This document shows positions 29,368 through 37,464 of a stretch of DNA of 64,000 nt, piece by piece (the stretch's first letter is position 1; every line of letters begins with the position of its first letter). The notes beneath the pieces were generated by a model. The model did not search any database and was not told the origin of the DNA. It worked only from the letters and a program-made list of their open reading frames with translations. The stretch is taken from contig NZ_VNIB01000004.1 of the NCBI RefSeq assembly GCF_008124615.1, forward strand, positions 62,001 to 126,000. The letters are read 5' to 3'. The position numbers and the translations under genes were made by a program. Origin of the DNA: Geothermobacter ehrlichii (lineage in GTDB: Bacteria; Desulfobacterota; Desulfuromonadia; Desulfuromonadales; Geothermobacteraceae).

Positions 29368-30144
29368 GTGAAGAAGCTTTTCCCAATCCTTCTTGCCGGC
29401 ATTTTCACCCTCGCGCTCGTCGCCGGATGCAAAAACGAAACACCCGCGCCGCAGAAGAGCGAGAAACAGGCGGCCGAAAAGGCCCCGGTCCAGTCCGAGG
29501 CCAAGCAGCAGCAGGCCGGCTGGACGGGCAAGGTGGTGGAGACCATGGACGCCGGCGGCTACACCTACGTGCAGGTCGACACCGGCAGTGAAAAGGTCTG
29601 GGCCGCCGCCCCCAAGTTCAACGTCAAGGTCGGTGACCCCGTGGTCGTCCCCCAGGGCATGGCCATGAAGAACTACCACAGCAAGACCCTCGATCGCGAC
29701 TTCCCGGTCGTCTACTTCGTCGACGGCGTCATGGTCGGCGGCACCGAGCAGGTCGCAGCGGAGCCGCAGGGCCAGATGCCGAAGGACCATCCCAGGGTTT
29801 CGGCAACCCCGTCGGCCGACGTCGACCTGAGCGGCATCAAGCCGGTCGAGGGCGGTCAGACCATCGAACAGCTCTACAAGCAGACCGACGAGCTGGCCGG
29901 CAAGAAAGTGACCCTGCGCGGCAAGGTGGTCAAATACAACGAAAACATCATGGGCAAGAACTGGATCCACATCCAGGACGGCACCGGCGCCGAGGGGACC
30001 AACGACCTGACCGTCACCACCTCGGCCACCGCCAAGGTCGGTGACACCGTCGTCGTCACCGGGGTACTGGTCGCCGACAAGGATTTCGGCTATGGCTACA
30101 AATACGCCCTGATCATCGAGGACGCCGACGTCAAGGTTGAATAG
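29368..30144 (+). CDS. Lipoprotein with tandem OB-fold domains (NrfJ-like)
   Basis: 258 aa. The lipobox LALVAGC gives a mature cysteine at about residue 21. Two related beta-barrel halves follow: residues about 50-100 (WTGKVVETMDAGGYTYVQVD...WAAAP) and about 160-255 (KKVTLRGKVVKYNENIMGKNWIHIQDG...DTVVVTGVLVADKDFG). Both resemble OB-fold NrfJ-type proteins found near c-type cytochromes in Geobacter relatives. Function unknown; a periplasmic binding role is likely. The start is GTG 29368 with GGAGG at 7 bp. Confidence 0.75.
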   Translation: MKKLFPILLAGIFTLALVAGCKNETPAPQKSEKQAAEKAPVQSEAKQQQAGWTGKVVETMDAGGYTYVQVDTGSEKVWAAAPKFNVKVGDPVVVPQGMAMKNYHSKTLDRDFPVVYFVDGVMVGGTEQVAAEPQGQMPKDHPRVSATPSADVDLSGIKPVEGGQTIEQLYKQTDELAGKKVTLRGKVVKYNENIMGKNWIHIQDGTGAEGTNDLTVTTSATAKVGDTVVVTGVLVADKDFGYGYKYALIIEDADVKVE

Positions 30145-30167
30145 CAGACCTCTTGAACCGAACTTCC

Positions 30168-30198
30168 GCCCCCCGACTCCGGCCGGGGGGCTTTTTTG
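30168..30198 (+). terminator. Terminator after the OB-fold lipoprotein gene
   Basis: GCCCCCC and GGGGGGC form the stem around GACTCCGGCC; T6 follows. The next gene starts 27 bp later. Confidence 0.92.
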
Positions 30199-30224
30199 TT
30201 CCACCCTTCCACCCGGAGTCGACG

Positions 30225-30758
30225 ATGGAAAACGGTATCCTCTCCCTCTGGTGGTTCTACCCGCTCCTGCTGGCCCAGCGCGGCGGAGAACTTCTGCTGT
30301 GCGCCCGCAACAGGCGAAAACTGCTGGCCCGTGGCGGCTCCGAGCACGCCCCGGAAAGCTACCGGGCCATGGTCATCCTGCACGCCGGCTTCTATCTCAC
30401 CCTGCTCTTCGAAGCCTTTCCCTTCGCCGTCCCCGCCGATCTGCTCACCTGGTCCATGCTGGGCCTGTGGTTTCTGGTCCAGATCGGACGCTACTGGGTC
30501 ATTGCCTCCCTGGGGGTTTTCTGGACCACGCGCATCGTTGTCGTGCCGGGCACGACCCTGATCCGCAAAGGCCCCTATCGCTGGCTGCAGCACCCCAATT
30601 ACCTGGTCATCACCCTCGAATTCGCCATCGTTCCCCTGTTGCTGAGGGCTCCCGTCACCCTCCTGCTGTTCAGCCTGGCCAATCTCGTCGTCCTGCGACA
30701 CCGTATCGCCCTGGAAGAAGCGGCGCTGAAAACGCTGAAATCGTCCGCCAACCGGTAG
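30225..30758 (+). CDS. ICMT-like membrane methyltransferase (YpbQ-type)
   Basis: 177 aa, four to five hydrophobic segments. The SAM-binding block RKGPYRWLQHPNYLVITLE (about residues 113-131) and the trailing RIALEEAAL are conserved in ICMT/YpbQ proteins. GGAG lies 8 bp before the ATG. It differs from the ICMT-like protein at 3654-4178 in order of segments and context; in some bacteria YpbQ proteins methylate polyketide products, but no polyketide synthase is nearby, so its substrate is not evident. Confidence 0.82.
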   Translation: MENGILSLWWFYPLLLAQRGGELLLCARNRRKLLARGGSEHAPESYRAMVILHAGFYLTLLFEAFPFAVPADLLTWSMLGLWFLVQIGRYWVIASLGVFWTTRIVVVPGTTLIRKGPYRWLQHPNYLVITLEFAIVPLLLRAPVTLLLFSLANLVVLRHRIALEEAALKTLKSSANR

Positions 30759-30766
30759 CAATTGAT

Positions 30767-30795
30767 TTGACATGCCCCCGCCATGCTTATAGAAT
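30767..30795 (+). promoter_or_regulatory. Strong sigma-70 promoter for the TonB-receptor/YfiR/kinase genes
   Basis: A perfect TTGACA at 30767-30772, a 17-bp spacer and TAGAAT at 30790-30795. The predicted start near 30802 leaves an untranslated leader of about 175 nt rich in G and C with possible hairpins (for example TCCGGGCCGTACCCGGA). Confidence 0.75.
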
Positions 30796-30978
30796 GGTTT
30801 AATTTTCCGGGCTGAATCCGGGCCGTACCCGGAGACAGGCGGAGGGGGCCCGTTCCACCGACACATCCATCCACGGCAACCACACCAGAGAAGAGACGGT
30901 CAAATACGCCCCCTCATCGGCGAAAGGCTTTCGGCGGCTTTTCCGCCCGGGTCCGGATTCTGTTGGGGAGGGTTGCAG

Positions 30979-33021
30979 ATGCCATCGTGGAGTCATGTCC
31001 GAGATTGCGGCCGGGCGGCCGCCTGTCTCGGCTTTCTCGTTCTCCTTCTATTCTTCGCTTCGCCGGCCATGGCGGTCGACGATGTCACCGAACTGAATCT
31101 CAAGGATCTGCTGAAGGTCGAGGTAACCACGGCAGCCCGACAGCCGGAGGGGCTCTACGACACCGCGGCCGCGGTCTTCGTCATCACCAGGGAGGATATC
31201 CGTCGCTCAGGCGCTACCAGCCTGCCCGAGCTGCTGCGCATGGTGCCGGGGCTTCAGGTCGCCCGGATCAACAACAACGTCTGGGCGGTTACCGCCCGCG
31301 GCCTGAACAGCCGCTATGCCAACGAACTGCTGGTTCTGCAGGACGGCCGTACGCTCTACAACCATCTCTTCTCCGGCGTCTACTGGAACGCCCAGGACAC
31401 CATCCTGTCCGACATCGACCGCATCGAGGTCATTCGCGGCGCCGGCGCCGCTCTCTGGGGGGCGAACGCCGTCAACGGCGTCATCAACATCATTACCCGA
31501 CCGGCGGCCGAAACCCAGGGAACCCTGCTGGCCCTGACCGCCGGCAACGAGGAACGGTTCATAGCCGAAGCCCGGCGGGGAATGAAGCTGGGAGAAGGCT
31601 GTTACCTGCGCCTGTACGCCAAGGCTTTCGAGCGCGACAGCGGCAGCCTGCCGGGAGGGATGAACGATTCGGACGACTGGCGGGTAGGCCGGGCCGGCTT
31701 CCGCTTCGACCAGACGCTTGCGGTCACCGACACCCTGACCGTGCAGGGCGACATCTACCAGGGAACCGCCGGCGAAACCTTCAGGGTCGGCACCATCACA
31801 CCTCCATACACCACCAGCCTGACCGATGATACCGAAATCAGCGGCGGCAACCTGCTGGCGCGCTGGCAGCGGACCTATTCGGCCGGCTCCGACCTTCTGC
31901 TGCAGACCTTCTACGACCGCGCCAGCAACAACGACATCGGCGCCGGTCAGAAGCGGCAGACCTACGATATCGATCTTCAGCACCGCTTCAGTCTCGGCAA
32001 CAGGCAGAAAATCGTCTGGGGACTCGGCTATCGCCACTACCACGACCGGACCAAGGAAGGGATCATCATCTCCTTCGACCCGCGCAAGGAAGACCTCGAC
32101 CTGTGGACCGCCTTCTTCAACGACCGCATCACCCTGATTCCGGATGATCTGGCCCTGATCGTCGGCAGCCAGGCCGAACACAACGACTTTACCGGCTTCG
32201 AATGGCAGCCGACGCTACGGCTGCTCTGGACGCCGCGCCCCTTTTTCAGCTTCTGGGCCAGCATCAGCCGCTCGGTACGGACGCCGAGCCGGGCGGAAAC
32301 CGCCATCGACCTGCGGCAGCAGATCGTGCCCGTCGCCTCCCTGCCTGCGCCACTGAACGGCCTGGGCGGACCGGCCATCGCCCAGTACTCCCTGATCGGC
32401 AATCCGAACTTCGGCGCCGAAACCGCCTGGAGCTACGAGGTGGGTGGCCGCTGTCAGCCCCGCCCCGACCTCTACCTGGAACTGGTCCTCTTTCATGCCG
32501 ACTACGACGGACTGCGCAACGTCGAACTGGCCGCTCCCGTCAACGAGGGAGACCGCTGGCTGCTGCCGCTGGTCGGCAACAACCGGCTGGACGCGAAAAC
32601 CTGGGGCGTCGAAGCGTCCGCAGACTGGATCGTCCGTCCATGGTGGAAACTGCAGAGCGCCTACACCTACATCAACGTTCTGCCCGAACTCGACCCCGGT
32701 GCGATTTTCACCGGGTTTCGCGACGGCGCCGACAACAACCCGCACCACCAGCTCTCTCTCCGGTCCAAAATGGACCTGGGGCGCAACTGGGAGTGGGATC
32801 TCTGGCTGCGGCTGGTCGACAACCTGCCGGCCAGCGGCATCGACGGCTACGGCGCCCTGGATACCCGACTGGCATGGACGCCGAAATCCGGCTGGTACCT
32901 CGAGCTGATCGGTCAGAATCTTCTCGACCCGCAGCACCCGGAGTATGAATCCGACGCCCTCAACGCTTCGGTGGTCGAAATCGATCGCAGCTACATGGTG
33001 CGGATCAGCCGGCGATTCTAG
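30979..33021 (+). CDS. TonB-dependent outer-membrane receptor
   Basis: 680 aa from ATG 30979 (GGGGAGG 7 bp upstream). The signal peptide (LGFLVLLLFFASPAMA) ends near residue 33. The plug domain (about 45-165) contains TAARQPEGLYDTAAAVFVIT, LPELLRMVPGLQVAR and the IEVIRGAGAALWGANAVNGV motif. A 22-strand-type beta-barrel follows, ending in a C-terminal aromatic residue (SRRF). No canonical cobalamin or siderophore feature is visible. The downstream YfiR-like protein and hybrid kinase suggest the receptor takes part in signalling rather than only nutrient uptake. Confidence 0.93.
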   Translation: MPSWSHVRDCGRAAACLGFLVLLLFFASPAMAVDDVTELNLKDLLKVEVTTAARQPEGLYDTAAAVFVITREDIRRSGATSLPELLRMVPGLQVARINNNVWAVTARGLNSRYANELLVLQDGRTLYNHLFSGVYWNAQDTILSDIDRIEVIRGAGAALWGANAVNGVINIITRPAAETQGTLLALTAGNEERFIAEARRGMKLGEGCYLRLYAKAFERDSGSLPGGMNDSDDWRVGRAGFRFDQTLAVTDTLTVQGDIYQGTAGETFRVGTITPPYTTSLTDDTEISGGNLLARWQRTYSAGSDLLLQTFYDRASNNDIGAGQKRQTYDIDLQHRFSLGNRQKIVWGLGYRHYHDRTKEGIIISFDPRKEDLDLWTAFFNDRITLIPDDLALIVGSQAEHNDFTGFEWQPTLRLLWTPRPFFSFWASISRSVRTPSRAETAIDLRQQIVPVASLPAPLNGLGGPAIAQYSLIGNPNFGAETAWSYEVGGRCQPRPDLYLELVLFHADYDGLRNVELAAPVNEGDRWLLPLVGNNRLDAKTWGVEASADWIVRPWWKLQSAYTYINVLPELDPGAIFTGFRDGADNNPHHQLSLRSKMDLGRNWEWDLWLRLVDNLPASGIDGYGALDTRLAWTPKSGWYLELIGQNLLDPQHPEYESDALNASVVEIDRSYMVRISRRF

Positions 33022-33040
33022 CGACAGACCGGGAGCGTCC

Positions 33041-33601
33041 ATGTTCGTTCGGTACCGTACAGGATGGCTGCTTTTGCTGGCCCTGGTCCTTTTTCCGGGC
33101 CCGCCGCCGGTTCATGCCGGCTTCAGCGAGATCGAGGTCAAGGCCGCCTTCCTGTTCAACTTCGCCCATTTCACCGAGTGGCCACCGGCAACAGCGCCGG
33201 TTGCCCGCGGCGAGCTGGTCATCGGTATCATGGGAAAAGACCCTTTCGGTCCGGCCCTGCGGCGTTTTCGTGGCAAAACGGTCGGCGGGGTTCCGGTCCG
33301 CATCCGCAGGATTTCGACTCCAGAGGAGGCCAGACGTTGCCACATCCTCTACCTGAGCCCCTCGCTGAAACACCGGACAAGAGCCCTCGTCGGGCTGTTG
33401 CAGGAGAGTCCGGTGCTGACCGTCAGCGACATGCAGGGTTTTCTCGAACGGGGAGGCTGCATCGAACTGATGCAGATCGATCATCATATCCGTTTCGCCG
33501 TCAACCTGGACCGTTGCCGTTCTGCGGGATTGATTCTCCGATCAAACCTGCTCGAACTCGCACGCTACGTGATCATGCCCGAGGAAGACCGACATGACTG
33601 A
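33041..33601 (+). CDS. YfiR-family periplasmic protein (DUF4154)
   Basis: 186 aa. The signal peptide ([17 protein letters not shown]) is followed by [21 protein letters not shown], the DUF4154/YfiR signature. Two cysteines lie in the mature region, at RCHILYLS and GGCIELMQ. In Pseudomonas, YfiR is the periplasmic inhibitor of the membrane diguanylate cyclase YfiN. Here it lies 20 bp after the TonB receptor and overlaps the kinase by 8 bp, so it probably regulates that kinase. The role is by analogy. Confidence 0.9.
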   Translation: MFVRYRTGWLLLLALVLFPGPPPVHAGFSEIEVKAAFLFNFAHFTEWPPATAPVARGELVIGIMGKDPFGPALRRFRGKTVGGVPVRIRRISTPEEARRCHILYLSPSLKHRTRALVGLLQESPVLTVSDMQGFLERGGCIELMQIDHHIRFAVNLDRCRSAGLILRSNLLELARYVIMPEEDRHD

Positions 33602-36011
33602 AAAACAACGCGGCCGGTTCCGCCGAAAACTGATCACGGTCATCATGCTGACCAGTGTGCTGACCCTGACCCTGACCATCGCCACCACAACGGTCAGGGA
33701 ACTGGCGGACAAGAAGGCCTCGATGATCGGCAAGGTCAAACTGCTGGCCGAAATCCTGGCCAGCAACAGCCGCGCTCCCCTGACCTTCGAAGACGAGGCC
33801 GCCGCCAGGGAAAACCTGGCTCCCCTGACGGTCGAACCGCTGATTCTCGGCGGCGCCATCTACGACCGCAAAGGCCGTCTCTTCGCCCGGTTCATCTCGG
33901 CTGAACATCCTCAAAGCGCCATCCCCCTCAGACTCGCTCCGGAGATTCTCAAATATCCCGGCTTCTTCCGCGAGATCGACGCCGAACTTCAGCTCTATCA
34001 GCCGATCATCCTCGACAACGAACGCATCGGCACCGTCCTGCTCAAGGCCGACCTGACCCCGCTGCGCATGAGCATCTTCCGGCTGGTGGTCTCCAGCATC
34101 GGAGTTCTCCTTCTCGGACTGGTCGTGGCCTACGGTCTGTCGAAACGCCTGGTCAACCGGCTGTCGAAACCGCTCGACGCCCTGCTGGCAACCATGCGCG
34201 CCGTCGGCAGCCAGCAGAACTATTCACGACGGGCCGCCATCGAGTCGGACGACGAGTTCTCCGAGCTGGTCGCCGGCTTCAACGACATGCTCGACCAGAT
34301 CGAGGAAAGGGACCGGCAGCTCGAAGCCCACCGCAACAACCTGGAAGACGAGGTCCGCCGGCGCACCACCGAACTCGAAACCGCCAACAGCAGGCTCGAA
34401 CGCACCGTCCGGGAACTGGAGAAGGCCAAGCAGCAGGCCGAAATCGCCAGCCGGGCCAAGAGCCAGTTCCTGGCCAACATGAGCCACGAAATCCGCACCC
34501 CCATGGTCGGCATTCTCGGCATGAACGACCTGCTGCTGGCCAGCCGTCTCGACGAGCAGCAGCGGTCGATGGCCGAAGCGATCCGCAACTCGTCCGAGGC
34601 CCTGCTGAAGATTCTCGACGAACTGCTCGATTTTTCCCGCATCGAGGCCGGCAAACTGACTCTGGCACAGGAAGAGATCGATCCCCGAGAGATCATCGAA
34701 GACGCCGTCTTCCTGCTGGCGGAAAAGGCCCACAGGAAAAACATCGAACTGAGCTGCCACATCGACCGCCATATCGAGCCCCGCCTCAAAGGTGATCCCG
34801 GCAGATTACGCCAGATCGTCCTCAACCTGGTCGGCAACGCCGTCAAGTTCACTTCCGAGGGCAAGGTCATACTCAGGGCGGTACGGAAGAAAGAAAAGGA
34901 CAACCGGATATGGCTCGCGATCAGCGTCAGCGACACCGGCATCGGCATCCCGGAAGAGGATCAGAAGATCATCTTCGAGCCTTTCACCCAGGTCGACGAC
35001 TCGAACACCCGCAAATACGACGGAACCGGCCTCGGCCTGACCATCGTCCGCCAGCTGGTCCTCTCCATGGGCGGCGACATTTCCCTGGAAAGCACACCCG
35101 GCAAGGGGAGCACCTTCAGTGTCTGCCTCCCCCTGGGCAAGACCTCCGACCTGTCGGCGCTGCCGGTGCGGGACGGCACCCTGGCCGGACTGAAAACCCT
35201 GCTGGTCGAACCGCAACCTGAAGTCCGGGAAGCCATGAACGAGCAGTTCATCACCATGGGGCTGCGGGCTTCCATCGCCGCCGACGCCGAAACGGCCCTC
35301 GATCTGCTGAGAACAGCGGCCGGCGACAACAGGCCCTACAGGGTAGCGCTGATCGCCGACAGCCTGCTCGCCACGACCGGCGACAACCTTCTCGCGGTGA
35401 TCAAGAACGATCCGGCCTTCCGTGACACCCGGGTCGTACTGCTCACCGGGCCCGAAAAACAGGCGACGGCAGCGAATGCGGCCCTTCATGTCAACCGCCT
35501 GCGCAAGCCGGTCCCGTCCAGCCGGCTGGCCGCCCTGCTGTCGTCGCTGCTGCCCGAACGGCCTGCCACCCCCAAACCCTCCCCGACCGAATTCAGCGAC
35601 ATGCCCCAGTTCTCCGGCAGGGTTCTGCTGGTGGAAGACAATCTTCAGACCCAGAATCTGATCAAGATGATGCTGGAAGCCCACGGCTGCCAGGTCAGGG
35701 TCGCCCAGAACGGCGAAGCGGCCCTGACCCTGACGGAGGGAATCGATTACGACATCATCTTCATGGACTGCCAGATGCCGATCATGGACGGTTTCGAAAC
35801 GACCCGAAGATTGCGGCAGCGCGGCTATGCCCGCCCGATCATCGCCCTGACGGCGAAGGCCCTGAAGGGAGATGCCGAGCAGTGTCTCGCCGCCGGCATG
35901 GACGACTACCTGGCCAAGCCGTTCAAGCAGAGCCAGCTGCAGCAGGTCTTTCGCAAATGGCTCGGCAAAAGCTCGCCCGCGGCCGATCGCGAAGCGTCCG
36001 GCGACAGCTGA
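33594..36011 (+). CDS. CHASE8-HAMP hybrid sensor histidine kinase with two receiver domains
   Basis: 805 aa. TM1 (about 12-32), a periplasmic CHASE8-like domain (about 40-150, with [16 protein letters not shown] and [15 protein letters not shown]), TM2 (about 161-182), HAMP (about 183-238), coiled coil, HisKA with His298 in [13 protein letters not shown], HATPase_c (about 405-520) and two receiver domains. The first (about 545-650) keeps an aspartate in ALIADSLL and the KP lysine, but its acidic pocket reads VEPQ instead of the usual VEDD/VEDN. The second (about 675-795) is complete: [17 protein letters not shown] and KPF. CHASE8 is the sensor type paired with YfiR in YfiN-like proteins. Confidence 0.92.
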   Translation: MTEKQRGRFRRKLITVIMLTSVLTLTLTIATTTVRELADKKASMIGKVKLLAEILASNSRAPLTFEDEAAARENLAPLTVEPLILGGAIYDRKGRLFARFISAEHPQSAIPLRLAPEILKYPGFFREIDAELQLYQPIILDNERIGTVLLKADLTPLRMSIFRLVVSSIGVLLLGLVVAYGLSKRLVNRLSKPLDALLATMRAVGSQQNYSRRAAIESDDEFSELVAGFNDMLDQIEERDRQLEAHRNNLEDEVRRRTTELETANSRLERTVRELEKAKQQAEIASRAKSQFLANMSHEIRTPMVGILGMNDLLLASRLDEQQRSMAEAIRNSSEALLKILDELLDFSRIEAGKLTLAQEEIDPREIIEDAVFLLAEKAHRKNIELSCHIDRHIEPRLKGDPGRLRQIVLNLVGNAVKFTSEGKVILRAVRKKEKDNRIWLAISVSDTGIGIPEEDQKIIFEPFTQVDDSNTRKYDGTGLGLTIVRQLVLSMGGDISLESTPGKGSTFSVCLPLGKTSDLSALPVRDGTLAGLKTLLVEPQPEVREAMNEQFITMGLRASIAADAETALDLLRTAAGDNRPYRVALIADSLLATTGDNLLAVIKNDPAFRDTRVVLLTGPEKQATAANAALHVNRLRKPVPSSRLAALLSSLLPERPATPKPSPTEFSDMPQFSGRVLLVEDNLQTQNLIKMMLEAHGCQVRVAQNGEAALTLTEGIDYDIIFMDCQMPIMDGFETTRRLRQRGYARPIIALTAKALKGDAEQCLAAGMDDYLAKPFKQSQLQQVFRKWLGKSSPAADREASGDS

Positions 36012-36031
36012 CAACCATCGACAGCGGAGAC

Positions 36032-36077
36032 AAAAATAAAAAAGACGCGCCGGTCAGGAGGGAGAACGCGGCGCGCC
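36032..36077 (-). repeat. Twin hairpin, copy 1
   Basis: An A-rich tract followed by GACGCGCCG (36044-36052), a 16-base loop with CAGGAGGGA and CGGCGCGCC (36069-36077). On the minus strand this is a Rho-independent terminator shape with a T-tract, yet no minus-strand gene lies to its right. It is duplicated at 36166-36206. Confidence 0.75.
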
Positions 36078-36094
36078 AATGGAGGTGAATTGTC

Positions 36095-36130
36095 GGCAAC
36101 GGCGCCCTGTCCGTTGCCTTTGCCTTTCTT
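36095..36130 (+). terminator. Terminator after the hybrid kinase gene
   Basis: GGCAACGG (36095-36102) pairs with CCGTTGCC (36111-36118), followed by TTTGCCTTTCTT. Confidence 0.75.
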
Positions 36131-36165
36131 ATCGACACCGGCCGAAAGAACTTTAGGGAGATGTG

Positions 36166-36206
36166 AAAAAAAAGACGCGCCGCACAGGAGGGAAACGCGG
36201 CGCGCC
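36166..36206 (-). repeat. Twin hairpin, copy 2
   Basis: A8, GACGCGCCG (36174-36182), a loop with CACAGGAGGGA, CGGCGCGCC (36198-36206). The stem and the AGGAGGGA loop core are the same as copy 1; the outer flanks differ, so this is a specific duplication of the structured unit. Confidence 0.75.
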
Positions 36207-36209
36207 AAA

Positions 36210-36390
36210 CAGAAGGGTTGTGACGCTGGTGTTGCTTGCAAGGTGGGTAAGGAAACGAGTTGGGAACTCGTATCGGAAATGCCTGCCACAACATTTCCGA
36301 TGTTGTCTGCAGCCTAGCGCAGGCAACGGAACCTCACCACGTGAATTTACGTACCCTTTGGAGGGCGTTTGTCCGCCGTACGACTGTGCG
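36210..36390 (+). ncRNA. Candidate structured RNA (unidentified)
   Basis: A gene-free stretch with several stems: CGAGTT-GGG-AACTCG (36256-36270); TCGGAAATG (36273-36281) with CATTTCCGA (36292-36300); and a competing ACAACAT-TTCCG-ATGTTGT hairpin inside TGCCTGC...GCAGGCA. The second and third cannot form together, as in switches or attenuators. The downstream SDR promoter lies after it, so it is not simply that gene's leader. I recognise no 6S, tmRNA, RNase P, SRP or c-di-GMP riboswitch core. Boundaries and strand are guesses. Confidence 0.3.
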
Positions 36391-36409
36391 AATGTGCAGC
36401 CGACAAAAG

Positions 36410-36438
36410 TTGCGGCTTCGGCGCGGCGAGGGTATAAC
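36410..36438 (+). promoter_or_regulatory. Sigma-70 promoter for the SDR gene
   Basis: TTGCGG (36410-36415), a 17-bp spacer and TATAAC (36433-36438), about 36 bp before the TTG start. Confidence 0.6.
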
Positions 36439-36474
36439 AGGATGACGTATCTGCCACGGCAAGGAGAGAGCAAC

Positions 36475-37410
36475 TTGAAACATCTGTTTATCGTCGGTTG
36501 CGGCGACATCGGCCGCCGGACAGCCCGGCTGGCCATGGAACAGGGCATGAGTGTCACCGGCGTGGTGCGCAGCGAAAAAAGCGCCCGGCTGGCCGAAGCC
36601 ATGGGCATCCGTCCGATCGTCGCCGATCTCATGGACAGCGACAGTCTGGACGGTCTGCCGACGGCCGGAAGCCTGGTTCTCTACGCCGCCCCTCCCCCCG
36701 GCGGCGGCATGACAGATCCCAAGGTCCGCCATTTCTGCCAGGCCGTAACAAGCGGCGAAGAGCCAACCAAACTGGTCTACCTGAGCACCAGCGGCGTCTA
36801 TGGCGACTGCGGCGGAGCCCGAGTGACGGAAGAGACCCCCGTCAACCCGCAGACGGCCAGGGCCAGGCGGCGATTCGACGCCGAAACGACGATTCGCCGC
36901 TTTGGCGAGGAAAGAAGCGTTCCGACCGTCATTCTTAGGGTGACCGGCATCTACGGCCCCTTCCGCTTCGCCCTGCACCGGATTGTCGAGGGGCACCCCC
37001 TGCTCGATGAACGGGAAGCCCCCTGCACCAACCGCATTCACGCCGACGACCTGGCGCAGGTCTGCCTGGCCGCCCTGGAAAAGGGAAAGGATGGCGAGAT
37101 TTTCAATGTCTGCGACGGCCAGGAAAGCACCATGACCCACTATTTCAACGCCGTGGCCGACGCCTTCGGACTGCCACGGCCGCCCCAGGTATCGATGGAA
37201 GAAGCGAAAAAATCGATGAATCCGCTGATGCTCTCCTATTTTCAGGAATCCCGCCGCATGGACAACAGCAGAATGCGTGAACGGCTCGGCGTCCGGTTGC
37301 GCTATCCGACCCTCGAAGAAGGGCTGGCGGCCAGCGTCGCGGAGATGAAGCGCACCGATCCCGACTTTTTTGCCCGCCTGCGTTCCCTGAGCGGTTCTTT
37401 ACTTGCCTGA
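36475..37410 (+). CDS. NAD(P)-dependent SDR/epimerase-like protein (YeeZ-type)
   Basis: 311 aa from TTG 36475, with AAGGAG 8-9 bp upstream. The N-terminal LFIVGCGDIGRRTARLAMEQG is a Rossmann nucleotide-binding loop (GxGxxG). VYLSTSGVYGDCGG (about 100-113) has the serine and tyrosine-containing segment of extended SDRs, and RVTGIYGPFRFALHRI is the later family block. The active-site YxxxK is degenerate. YeeZ-type proteins are poorly characterised. An upstream in-frame ATG at 36442 overlaps the predicted -10 element and was rejected. Confidence 0.85.
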   Translation: MKHLFIVGCGDIGRRTARLAMEQGMSVTGVVRSEKSARLAEAMGIRPIVADLMDSDSLDGLPTAGSLVLYAAPPPGGGMTDPKVRHFCQAVTSGEEPTKLVYLSTSGVYGDCGGARVTEETPVNPQTARARRRFDAETTIRRFGEERSVPTVILRVTGIYGPFRFALHRIVEGHPLLDEREAPCTNRIHADDLAQVCLAALEKGKDGEIFNVCDGQESTMTHYFNAVADAFGLPRPPQVSMEEAKKSMNPLMLSYFQESRRMDNSRMRERLGVRLRYPTLEEGLAASVAEMKRTDPDFFARLRSLSGSLLA

Positions 37411-37464
37411 TCCACAATCCTCGGGCTAACATCGGAACAGCCTCGAAACGAACAGGATACCTGC

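Noticed and set aside
30820-30845. CCCGGAGACAGGCGG as a cobalamin riboswitch B12 box
   Set aside because: It resembles the box, but the upstream GGTG/CCACTG blocks of the riboswitch are absent, and the gene is not obviously a B12 receptor.
36210-36390. 6S RNA, tmRNA or SRP RNA
   Set aside because: The diagnostic sequences and expected long closing stem with central bubble are not evident; left as an unidentified candidate.
36163-36474. Long N-terminal extension of the SDR protein
   Set aside because: It crosses the twin hairpin and promoter, and the TTG at 36475 has AAGGAG and begins the Rossmann fold.
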